A stretch of DNA of 42,299 nucleotides from Roseateles_E cavernae. Lineage in GTDB: Bacteria; Pseudomonadota; Gammaproteobacteria; Burkholderiales; Burkholderiaceae_C. The stretch spans positions 1 to 42,299 of the forward strand of contig NZ_JBDPLH010000018.1 of assembly GCF_040187885.1 (NCBI RefSeq). Reading direction: 5' to 3'. Made by a program: the position numbers and the translations under genes. This document shows, piece by piece, positions 1 through 6,098 of this stretch (its first letter is position 1; every line of letters begins with the position of its first letter). Below the pieces are notes generated by a model. It saw only the letters and a program-made list of their open reading frames with translations, was not told the origin of the DNA and ran no database searches.

Positions 1-1
1 C

Positions 2-418
2 GGCGCGGCCGGCGATGCCGCCTACGTCTCGATGAAGGGCTACCAGAAGGCCACCGTCATCATCGACATCACGAACGGCGCCACCGTCACTGGCGGTGCC
101 GTCACGCTCAAGCAAGCGACCGCCGTGGCTGGCACGGGCGAGAAGGCCCTGGCCTTCAACCGCATGCTGGCAAACATCGACGTTGCCGCCAGCCAGGCAA
201 AGGTCGAAACCGCCGTGGTCAACAACACTTTCACCTCGGACACGACCAACGGCAAGCGGCTCCAGTACATCCTCGAAGTGAACGCGGACACGCTGGACGC
301 CGACGGCAACTTCGACTGCTTCCGCGTCGATGTGGCCTCCATGGCGAACGCCACCGGCACGGTGACCTACATCCTCTGGGGTGCCCGCTACAGCGGCCTG
401 AGCCCGACTGCCAACTGA
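2..418 (+). CDS. Phage virion protein, 5' truncated
   Basis: The reading frame is open from the first complete codon of the window, so the gene begins upstream; the internal ATG at 32 is probably not the start. The visible 138 residues are rich in Thr, Ala, Val and Asn with alternating beta-strand-like stretches and no charged coiled coil. That suits a small beta-rich virion protein such as a decoration or head-fibre protein. The place, upstream of head-tail connector genes, supports a structural role. I do not recognise the family, so the function is inferred from context only. Confidence 0.6.
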   Translation, partial: GAAGDAAYVSMKGYQKATVIIDITNGATVTGGAVTLKQATAVAGTGEKALAFNRMLANIDVAASQAKVETAVVNNTFTSDTTNGKRLQYILEVNADTLDADGNFDCFRVDVASMANATGTVTYILWGARYSGLSPTAN

Positions 419-442
419 GCTGGCCCGTACTGAGCTGACGAC

Positions 443-467
443 GCCGGGCGCATGGAGCGCGCCCGGC
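443..467 (+). terminator. Intergenic GC-rich hairpin
   Basis: A perfect 9-bp stem (GCCGGGCGC pairing with GCGCCCGGC) closes a 7-nt loop between two virion genes. No U-run follows, so it may be an RNA-processing or stabilising element rather than a strong terminator. Confidence 0.35.
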
Positions 468-495
468 CTATGCCCACCTTTCTGGAGATTCGACC

Positions 496-1893
496 ATGAC
501 CACAACCGTCGTGCTGCTGCGCAACGTCCCCGGCGAGAACGGCAAGCCCTGGAAGGCGGGCGACACCAAGACCTGCAGCGACGACTTCGCTGACATGCTG
601 ATCGGGCGGGGCGATGCATACGACGCTTCTGGCGCTCGGAAAGATGTGGGCCCGGTGTCAGGGGCTGGGATTCGGCGCGGCCAGACCCTGAAGTCCTGCT
701 GGCAGGGCAAGATGATCAGCCTCGCCACTGCCGGCGCCAACCACACGAGCATCTATTACCGGACGCTGGAGGCGCACACCGACAGGATCCGCATCGGCAT
801 CCTGAACCCGGTTGCCGCCATCCTGACCAACGTCAAGGTGAACGTCGGCACCTCGAACACGCTGCCAGGCCTGAATGCCGCTCTTGGCGGCTCCAGCACC
901 AACATCTCTGGCGGCACTCAGGTCACGTCAGCAGCGTTTGACGTGGCGGCCGGTGTGTCAGCCGACGCGCCCGGTCTCACTTGGTCCCCCTGGATCGACA
1001 TCAGCACTATCGACCGCATCGATGGCGGCACGCTGCCACTTGTCCGAATCCTGGTGGAAATCCCAGGGGCCAGCAACGCAAACCGCCCGGCCCTGTCCGT
1101 GGCCAGGAGCCGCAGCGGTTGGGAGAACCCCGCCAACGTCGGTGGCCGGGTCATGAAGTGCCGCTCTGAAGCGCAGCTTGGCGCCACGACGCCGGGTGTG
1201 CTGGGCTCCACGGCCTACGCCGACGACACCATGCCGATCATCGTTGAGTACGCGCCTCGCGTGGGTCAGGGGCTCACGTCGACGCACTTCGGTGACTCGC
1301 TGCAAGAGGCCGTGGACTCCGACATTGAAGGCTACGGCTGGCAGTACATGGCGCGGGAGCGCGTGTCCACGCTGACCAGCCCGGTCGAGATTTGCAACCT
1401 GGCAGCCGCCAGCACCACGACCACGGAATTTCGCGCCCGCGCCGAGCAGCTCCTGCCCTTGCTTGCGCCGGAGCTGGTGGTGTGCGCTGTCTTCACGCCC
1501 AATGGCATCGTCGCCCCCAACTTCACGGACACGGGTAATGCTCGGCTCATGTACCGCAATACTCAGGCCATCAAGGCTGCTTGCGCGGCGGTCAACGCCA
1601 CCTTCGTGGGTTGGTCAGGCGTGCCGATGCTGGCGGTGGCGCCGGACATCACCACGGGCTACAAAGACCTCAACGCGGCCGGTGCCACTTCGCTCAACGC
1701 CTACATGGCTGCCGTCCTGAGCACTTCGCCGGTCATCAACGCATACGGCCCGCTCTCAGGCGCGGCCGACGCGGACGGCCAAGTCACGCTCAAAACGGGC
1801 TCGGCAGCGGGCAATCTTCACATCAACGCCAGCGGCCACAACCTCGCGGCAGCGCCGTTTGAGACGTTCCTGCGGGCGAACCTGCCGCGCTAA
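496..1893 (+). CDS. SGNH/GDSL hydrolase-like phage virion protein
   Basis: A 465-residue protein. Residues about 5-45 look like a short domain often seen at the start of phage head proteins (ending in L-I-x-R-G-x-A). From about residue 260 there is a GDSL-like block (HFGDSL, Ser268). Near the C-terminus NLHINASGH (His442) resembles the block V of SGNH esterases, but the Asp expected three residues before that His is Gly. The fold therefore looks like SGNH hydrolase while the triad is incomplete: either the acid comes from elsewhere or the domain only binds glycan. GGAG at 484-487 gives a good ribosome site. In virions such domains may remove acetyl groups from surface sugars. Moderately sure of the fold, unsure of activity. 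Confidence 0.6.
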   Translation: MTTTVVLLRNVPGENGKPWKAGDTKTCSDDFADMLIGRGDAYDASGARKDVGPVSGAGIRRGQTLKSCWQGKMISLATAGANHTSIYYRTLEAHTDRIRIGILNPVAAILTNVKVNVGTSNTLPGLNAALGGSSTNISGGTQVTSAAFDVAAGVSADAPGLTWSPWIDISTIDRIDGGTLPLVRILVEIPGASNANRPALSVARSRSGWENPANVGGRVMKCRSEAQLGATTPGVLGSTAYADDTMPIIVEYAPRVGQGLTSTHFGDSLQEAVDSDIEGYGWQYMARERVSTLTSPVEICNLAAASTTTTEFRARAEQLLPLLAPELVVCAVFTPNGIVAPNFTDTGNARLMYRNTQAIKAACAAVNATFVGWSGVPMLAVAPDITTGYKDLNAAGATSLNAYMAAVLSTSPVINAYGPLSGAADADGQVTLKTGSAAGNLHINASGHNLAAAPFETFLRANLPR

Positions 1894-1911
1894 TTCCCAT
1901 CCCCTCCGCGA
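1892..1911 (+). repeat. Direct repeat, left copy, flanking small cassette
   Basis: AATTCCCATCCCCTCCGCGA directly after the SGNH-like gene stop. It matches 2529-2547 except for one extra C. The two copies bracket the two-gene cassette 1922-2520. Confidence 0.6.
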
Positions 1912-1921
1912 CCCCGATGCC

Positions 1922-2095
1922 TTACTCGTCGCCCTTCGGAGGCTTGGCCTTCGTCAGCACGGCGCGCGCCCAGTCGTCGCCGTGCTGCTTGATCTTGGCC
2001 TTGAGCGCACCGGTCATGCGCAGCGTGTGGCGCTCGGTGAGGGCTGTCTCGGGTGGCGCTGGTGGGCGGCCAGGGGGGCGTTTCGTTTCTTTCAT
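1922..2095 (-). CDS. Small ribbon-helix-helix-like regulator
   Basis: A 57-residue basic protein on the strand opposite to the late genes. The N-terminus is Lys/Arg/Pro rich (residues 1-16). Then comes a strand-helix-helix-like segment beginning ERHTLRM (residues 21-27) and containing LKAKIKQHG and WARAVLTKA, which resembles Arc/CopG-type proteins. It ends with a Lys-rich tail. It diverges from the gene at 2187 across 91 bp of AT-richer DNA holding paired repeats. The arrangement suggests an autoregulated regulator, or the DNA-binding half of a small two-gene system. No strong ribosome site precedes the ATG. The family call is by pattern only. Confidence 0.55.
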   Translation of the reverse strand: MKETKRPPGRPPAPPETALTERHTLRMTGALKAKIKQHGDDWARAVLTKAKPPKGDE

Positions 2096-2186
2096 GCCGC
2101 GAGTTTACGGCAGACAAATAGTGCTTGCAAAGCCGTATTTAATGGCAGACAATAATTGCACTGACAAACGCAACGGAGCAGACGAC
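2096..2186. promoter_or_regulatory. Divergent promoter/operator region of the small cassette
   Basis: This 91-bp intergenic stretch is richer in A and T than its surroundings. It has two direct copies of GGCAGACAA (2109-2117 and 2144-2152) and an inverted pair TACGGC (2106-2111) / GCCGTA (2132-2137). A possible minus-strand -35 (TTGTCA, complement of 2162-2167) is visible; the -10 assignments are uncertain. It probably drives both the regulator at 1922-2095 and the gene at 2187. The repeats are candidate operator half-sites for the regulator. Confidence 0.45.
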
Positions 2187-2462
2187 ATGGACAAGACCGC
2201 AGCCGAACTGATGCAAGACCCGAAGGTCGTCGCTTACCTTGACCAGCTTGCTGTGCAGATCGTTCGCGACGGGTTCAAGGAAGGCGACGACATCACTGCC
2301 GCCACCGAAGTTGCCCACGCCAAGCGCCGCAAGTTCGCGACAGAACTCCTCAACCAGAGTACCCGCCGCGCCCAGCTCGCCAAGCGGGCGCTTTCCACGC
2401 CGGTGTTCATCGCCGCGAACGTGGCCGTGTTCAGGCGCGGCCTGCGCGACGGGCAGATCTGA
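2187..2462 (+). CDS. Small phage protein of unknown function, cassette partner
   Basis: A 91-residue, mostly helical, basic protein starting MDKTAAELM. The frame is open further upstream, but this ATG has GGAG at 2175-2178, eight bases ahead, and lies just after the divergent promoter region. Many Arg/Lys residues fall in the middle and C-terminal part (KRRK, TRRAQLAKR), so nucleic-acid contact is possible. I recognise no family. It is paired with the divergent ribbon-helix-helix gene and followed by its own hairpin, an arrangement typical of an independently transcribed moron. Confidence 0.6.
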   Translation: MDKTAAELMQDPKVVAYLDQLAVQIVRDGFKEGDDITAATEVAHAKRRKFATELLNQSTRRAQLAKRALSTPVFIAANVAVFRRGLRDGQI

Positions 2463-2487
2463 GGTCTTAAGCGCCGCTTAACCACTG

Positions 2488-2520
2488 GGCCAACCGTCAA
2501 GCGATCCTTGATGGTTGGCC
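2488..2520 (+). terminator. Hairpin after small cassette
   Basis: GGCCAACC and GGTTGGCC enclose GTCAAG/CTTGAT, giving a 14-bp stem (one G-U) with a 5-nt loop. There is no U-run. It lies 26 nt after the stop at 2462 and could limit cassette transcripts. A shorter near-palindrome, TTAAGCGCCGCTTAA, sits just upstream at 2467-2481. Confidence 0.5.
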
Positions 2521-2528
2521 GCCTCCTG

Positions 2529-2547
2529 AATTCCATCCCCTCCGCGA
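2529..2547 (+). repeat. Direct repeat, right copy, flanking small cassette
   Basis: AATTCCATCCCCTCCGCGA, matching 1892-1911 apart from one missing C. It lies just upstream of the zinc-ribbon gene start at 2555. Confidence 0.6.
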
Positions 2548-2554
2548 GCCGACC

Positions 2555-2758
2555 ATGATCGAACGACTTGACCCCAGCAATCTCGCCGTGCCAGCCGGCC
2601 GCGAGGCCGACATTGAGGCGCACATCCGCAGCGACTACCTGATCCGCAGCGGCATGTGCCCGAACGGCCACGGCCTCATGGGGCCGAGCGACTTCGGGCA
2701 GGAGTGCCCCAAGTGCCACTTCAGCTGCAACACGCTGCCCGAGCTGACCGCTCAGTAG
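2555..2758 (+). CDS. Small zinc-ribbon-like phage protein
   Basis: A 67-residue protein. Possible metal ligands are Cys35, His39, Cys51, Cys54 and Cys58 (C-x3-H, then C-x2-C-x3-C), a zinc-ribbon-like spacing. The N-terminal half is acidic and helical. It sits directly before the head-tail connector gene, where many Burkholderiales phages carry a small hypothetical protein. The partner is unknown. Confidence 0.6.
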   Translation: MIERLDPSNLAVPAGREADIEAHIRSDYLIRSGMCPNGHGLMGPSDFGQECPKCHFSCNTLPELTAQ

Positions 2759-2791
2759 TCCCTGAATCCAAGCCCTTGCCGGTACACACCC

Positions 2792-3385
2792 ATGCCCACC
2801 CGCCTATCCCACCCCGGCGCTGAGCCTGTCACCGTCGCTGCGGCCAAGCTGGCCGCCAGCATCGATGCCGACATCACCGCTTGGGACACCGACATCGCCG
2901 GCCTGATCAGCGCGGCGCGTGAGTCGGCCGAGCACATGACCGGCCGCACCTACCGCCGCACCGTGTGGCGCGAGGAGCTTGCGGACTGGCCGGCTGTGAC
3001 CGATGCCATCCGTGTGCACGGCGCCAGCGCCTGCGCGATCAGCTACTGGACCGGCAGCGCCTGGGCCACGCTCGACGCCGCCGCGTATGTCTATGCTCCG
3101 GGCGGCATTGGCAACGTGGGCACCTGCGTCGCGCCCTCGCTCGCGGCGGGCAGCTGGCCCGCGCTCGGCGCTGTGGCGCTGGGTCCGCGCGTGCGGGTCG
3201 ACATCACCGCCGGGCCGCCCGTGCCCGAAGAGGGCCAGCCGGTGGTGGTGCCGGCCCAGGTGGACCGCTACATCAAGGCGCATGTCTCCGCATGGCGCAA
3301 GAACCCCGAGGCCACCGCCAGCGCCTCCCTGGCGGCCAACCCGCTGCTCGCCAGCCTGCTCGACGCCGAGAAACTCTGGGTCTGA
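2792..3385 (+). CDS. Head-tail connector protein (gp6/phiE125 gp8-like)
   Basis: A 197-residue protein with the layout of phage head-tail adaptors: an N-terminal helical bundle (about residues 14-55, with ARESAEHMTGR), a central beta-rich part (60-145) and a C-terminal helical segment (155-197) containing VPAQVDRYIKAHV. The family forms the ring that extends the portal channel after DNA packaging. Gene order (connector, closure, neck, terminator) is the standard siphovirus order and supports the call. The next gene starts 3 nt after the stop. Confidence 0.8.
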   Translation: MPTRLSHPGAEPVTVAAAKLAASIDADITAWDTDIAGLISAARESAEHMTGRTYRRTVWREELADWPAVTDAIRVHGASACAISYWTGSAWATLDAAAYVYAPGGIGNVGTCVAPSLAAGSWPALGAVALGPRVRVDITAGPPVPEEGQPVVVPAQVDRYIKAHVSAWRKNPEATASASLAANPLLASLLDAEKLWV

Positions 3386-3388
3386 CCG

Positions 3389-3745
3389 ATGGCCACCACC
3401 AACCGCATCTACTCCGCCGGCCAGCTCAAGCACCAGGTGCAGATCCAAGCCCGCGCAGCGGGCGAGGACGGCTTGGGCGAGGCCGATGGCGCCTGGGTCA
3501 ATGAGGGCGCGCCGATTTTCGCCGCCGTCTTCCCGGTGCGCGCCGCCGAGCGGCTGCAGGCCGGCGCGGTGCAAGAGACGCTGGAGATCGTCGTCATCGT
3601 GCGCTACCGCGCCAGCATCACCGCCCGCAAGCGGCTGCTGTGGAAGGGCCAGCCCTATGACATCCAGGGCGACCCCGTGCCTGTGGACGGCGGCACCGAC
3701 TGGCTGGAGATCTCGGCGATCAGCGGGGTGCGTGATGGCCGGTGA
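3389..3745 (+). CDS. Head closure / head-tail joining protein (SPP1 gp16-like)
   Basis: A 118-residue beta-rich protein. Its opening (about residues 7-20, AGQLKHQVQIQARA) and its end (YDIQGDPVPVDGG, then DWLEISA) match the pattern of the Phage_H_T_join family, whose members close the capsid exit and provide the docking face for the tail. It overlaps the next gene by 11 nt. Confidence 0.82.
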   Translation: MATTNRIYSAGQLKHQVQIQARAAGEDGLGEADGAWVNEGAPIFAAVFPVRAAERLQAGAVQETLEIVVIVRYRASITARKRLLWKGQPYDIQGDPVPVDGGTDWLEISAISGVRDGR

Positions 3746-4355
3746 GTTCGATCTCGCCTGGCGCGGGCTGGACGATCTGAAAGTCCAGCTCAAGGCCTTG
3801 CCCGCCAAGCTGCGCATTCGAGCACTGCGCAACGCGCTGGCCGCCGGGGCCCGCATCGTGCGCAACGCTGCCCGATCGCAGGCGCCTGTACTGCGCAAGC
3901 CAGACAAGCGCCGCAAGGCGGGCACGCTGCGCGAGGCCATCCGGGTGCGCACCAGCAAGCAGGCCAAGGCCGAGGGCAATGTGGGCGTGTTCGTCAACGT
4001 CAAGCCGCTGAGCAAAGGTCAGATCCTCAGCTTCAAGAGCGAGGCAGGCAAGGCCGGCGCCAGCAACCCGGACGACCCCTTCTACTGGCGCTGGCAGAAC
4101 TACGGCCGCAAGGGCAGGGCGGCCAGCGCCGCCACCGAGGGCCGCAAGGTGGCCCGCAAGCAAGGCGACCGCAGCCGCATCGGCGGGCTGCTGCGCTTCG
4201 TGCGCGGGCGCCGCGCGCTGCGCGCCGTAGGCCCGCTGCCGGCGCTGCGCTTCCTGGAGGCGGGTGCCGCCAAGCTCGGCGAAGCGCTGCGCCGCATCGA
4301 GCGCGTGCTGGGCCCCGCCGTGCAACGCATCGTAGACAGACAGGCCAACCAATGA
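3735..4355 (+). CDS. Neck / tail completion protein (HK97 gp10-like)
   Basis: A 206-residue, very basic protein. The ATG at 3735 overlaps the preceding stop and gives a normal gp10-family N-terminus: a short strand, then a long basic helix with LRNALAAGARIVRNAARSQAP, typical of HK97 gp10. Residues about 115-122 (FYWRWQNYG) match the family's usual aromatic W-x-x-x-E/N-x-G region. A basic insertion (about 123-160) makes it longer than most relatives. It probably forms the ring between head closure and tail terminator. Confidence 0.78.
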   Translation: MAGEFDLAWRGLDDLKVQLKALPAKLRIRALRNALAAGARIVRNAARSQAPVLRKPDKRRKAGTLREAIRVRTSKQAKAEGNVGVFVNVKPLSKGQILSFKSEAGKAGASNPDDPFYWRWQNYGRKGRAASAATEGRKVARKQGDRSRIGGLLRFVRGRRALRAVGPLPALRFLEAGAAKLGEALRRIERVLGPAVQRIVDRQANQ

Positions 4356-4705
4356 GCACCAGCCACCAAGACCTCCGCGCCGCGCTGCTCGCCTTCCCGG
4401 GCCTCACCGCCCTGGTCGGCCAGAGCGTGCATATCGACTTCGCGCCGGCCGAGGCGCCGCAGCCCTTTGTTGTCGTCAAGGGCGATGGCATCGAGTACAT
4501 CCGAGGCCTCGACGGCTCGCGCCACGGGCAGATTGAGCGCTTCGATGTCGAGGCCTGGGCCGACCGCCGCAGCGTGGCGGTGGCCGTCAGCGAGCAGTGC
4601 CTGCTGGCCCTGGAGGCCGCCAGCTACTGGCCCGAGTCCAAGCAGCCCGATGGCATCGACCCCGAGCTGCTGGAGCGCGTCTGCGTGCTCACGCTAGAGA
4701 TTTAG
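4352..4705 (+). CDS. Tail terminator-like protein (DUF3168 type)
   Basis: A 117-residue protein that starts with helix DLRAALLAF and continues with beta strands, including QPFVVVKGD and IERFDVEAW, matching the pattern of DUF3168 tail completion proteins (gpU-like). These cap the tail tube and join it to the neck. It overlaps the upstream gene by ATGA and is followed by a strong terminator. Confidence 0.78.
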   Translation: MSTSHQDLRAALLAFPGLTALVGQSVHIDFAPAEAPQPFVVVKGDGIEYIRGLDGSRHGQIERFDVEAWADRRSVAVAVSEQCLLALEAASYWPESKQPDGIDPELLERVCVLTLEI

Positions 4706-4732
4706 GCCACCGCCACTCCCCAGCTCCCATCC

Positions 4733-4772
4733 CAGCCCGCCAGGCCTTGCGCCTGAGCGGGCTGGTTTTCTT
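4733..4772 (+). terminator. Rho-independent terminator before tail tube gene
   Basis: CAGCCCGC (4733-4740) pairs with GCGGGCTG (4757-4764); an inner CAGG/CCTG pair extends the stem, and GTTTTCTT follows. It separates the connector genes from the tail tube gene, which fits the need for different dosage. Confidence 0.8.
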
Positions 4773-4801
4773 CGTCCGTCACCACATCAAGAGGTCAACA
4801 C

Positions 4802-5458
4802 ATGAGCGAGATCATCAAGGGCCGCAACGTCCGCACCGAGCTGGCCGCCACCTTCGGCGAGCCCAAAACCATCACCGGCATCAGCAAGACCTCGCCCGGC
4901 GTGGCCACCTGCGTGGGGCACGCCATTCCCGCCGGCACCGTGGGCTACCTGCGCTCGCTGGATGGCATGGTGCAGCTGGAAAACCAGGCCGTTCGCGTCG
5001 CGTCCGTCACCGCTGATACCTTTGTTTTGCAGGGCATCAACACCACCAATTTCAGCGACTTCTCGGGCACCTGCGAATTCGTGCCCGCCGCCACCTGGGT
5101 GACGCTGGCCGAGGCCACCAGCTACGCCATCGGCGGCGGCGCGGCCGAGAAGCTGGACACCACCACGCTGATCGACGTGATCAAGCAGGAAGAGAACGGT
5201 CTGCTGGCCGCGCAGACCCTGGCGCTCAATGTCCTGGCCAAGACCACGCCCAGCGCTGCCATGCTGCAGGCCGAGGCGGCGGCACAGTCGGGCGGCAAGC
5301 TGCTGGTGCGCATCACGCTCAACGACGGCGCGCTGCGCATCGCCTACGGCGAGCCCGACCTGCCCGGCGAAGATGTGCAGAAGGGTGCGGTCGGCACCGG
5401 CGCCATGACCATCAGCGCCAAGGGCTTCATCCCCAAGCTGCCGGCCTCCTTCGCATGA
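4802..5458 (+). CDS. Major tail tube protein
   Basis: A 218-residue protein rich in Thr, Ala and Gly with alternating strands. It is placed exactly between the tail terminator and the assembly chaperone, where tube proteins of long-tailed phages lie. The N-terminus (about 5-20, IIKGRNVRTELA) and the mid part with AEKLDTTTLID resemble the beta-sandwich tube proteins. It should polymerise as hexameric rings around the tape measure. No Ig-like extra domain is visible. It is preceded by a terminator and overlaps the next gene by ATGA. Confidence 0.8.
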   Translation: MSEIIKGRNVRTELAATFGEPKTITGISKTSPGVATCVGHAIPAGTVGYLRSLDGMVQLENQAVRVASVTADTFVLQGINTTNFSDFSGTCEFVPAATWVTLAEATSYAIGGGAAEKLDTTTLIDVIKQEENGLLAAQTLALNVLAKTTPSAAMLQAEAAAQSGGKLLVRITLNDGALRIAYGEPDLPGEDVQKGAVGTGAMTISAKGFIPKLPASFA

Positions 5459-5850
5459 GCGCCGAAGTCGCCAAGCTCCTTGCCCAGCAGCGCGCGCAGC
5501 GCGAGAGTTGGTGCGAGCTGCGGCCTGCTGGCGACGGCAAGCCGCAGCTTCGCGTCCTCCTGCTGCGCCCGCTGGAGGGTGAAACCCACCGCTTCACCCG
5601 CCGGCCCGACCAGGCGTACGCCTCTCTCATGCACGACCTGGTCTCTGACTATGCCGTGGGCTGGGAGGGGTTCAGCGCTGCCGAGCTGCTAGGCCCCGCC
5701 AACGGCAGCAGCGACCCGCTGCCCTTTGCCAGCGCGCTGTGGGCAGCCTTCTCGCTCGATCGCAGCGACTGGATCCTCGCCGCCTTCAACCACCTGGTGG
5801 CCGCGATCAACGCCCACAACGAAGCCCGCGAGGCCGCAGCAAAAAACTAA
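5455..5850 (+). CDS. Tail assembly chaperone, short form (gpG-like)
   Basis: A 131-residue protein translated without frameshift. The mainly helical C-terminal half (FASALWAAFSL, WILAAFNHLVAAINAHNE) and position before the tape measure gene identify the tail assembly chaperone. In lambda the G and GT forms bind the tape measure and recruit tail tube subunits. The final codons, gcA AAA AAC, form a slippery heptamer directly before the TAA stop. Confidence 0.85.
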   Translation: MSAEVAKLLAQQRAQRESWCELRPAGDGKPQLRVLLLRPLEGETHRFTRRPDQAYASLMHDLVSDYAVGWEGFSAAELLGPANGSSDPLPFASALWAAFSLDRSDWILAAFNHLVAAINAHNEAREAAAKN

Positions 5851-6095
5851 CTGCCCTGCTGGACGCGCAAGCCGGCGTCCAGTTCGAGGGCGAGACAGGC
5901 CCGCAAGCCTCGCGCGACGACAACATGGCCATCCGCATCTACAACCTCCTCGCCAACGGCATGGGAGGGCTCGACTGGTCGGGCCTGCCCCTCTGGTGCG
6001 GCGCTCTGGGGGTGGCGGATGTAGAGGGCTTGCTGTGTCGCCTCGAAGTGATTCGGGGCCACCGGCCCCCGCAAGACCCGACCCCATCCGAGTAA
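5455..6095 (+). CDS. Tail assembly chaperone, -1 frameshifted long form (gpGT-like)
   Basis: Read 5455-5847, step back one base, then continue 5847-6095: 213 residues in all. The downstream frame has no stop from the slip site to the TAA at 6093 and no convincing start of its own, so its 82 residues (starting LTALLDAQAG) make sense only as a C-terminal extension. This reproduces the G/GT scheme of lambda-like phages, where the long form is made in minority and does not enter the virion. The frame relation (-1), the slip site and the downstream hairpin all agree. Confidence 0.88.
5841..5882 (+). promoter_or_regulatory. Programmed -1 frameshift signal
   Basis: The slippery heptamer A AAA AAC (5841-5847) is in the correct zero-frame phase. 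The zero-frame stop TAA follows at once (5848-5850). After an 11-nt spacer, CTGGACGC (5859-5866) pairs perfectly with GCGTCCAG (5875-5882) around an 8-nt loop and can serve as the stimulatory stem-loop. Confidence 0.88.
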
Positions 6096-6098
6096 GCC

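Noticed and set aside
2461..2520. On the minus strand this stretch resembles a tRNA D-arm (GTTGGCCCAGTGGTTAAG)
   Set aside because: No anticodon stem, T-arm with TTCGA, or acceptor pairing follows. The sequence is better explained by two hairpins.
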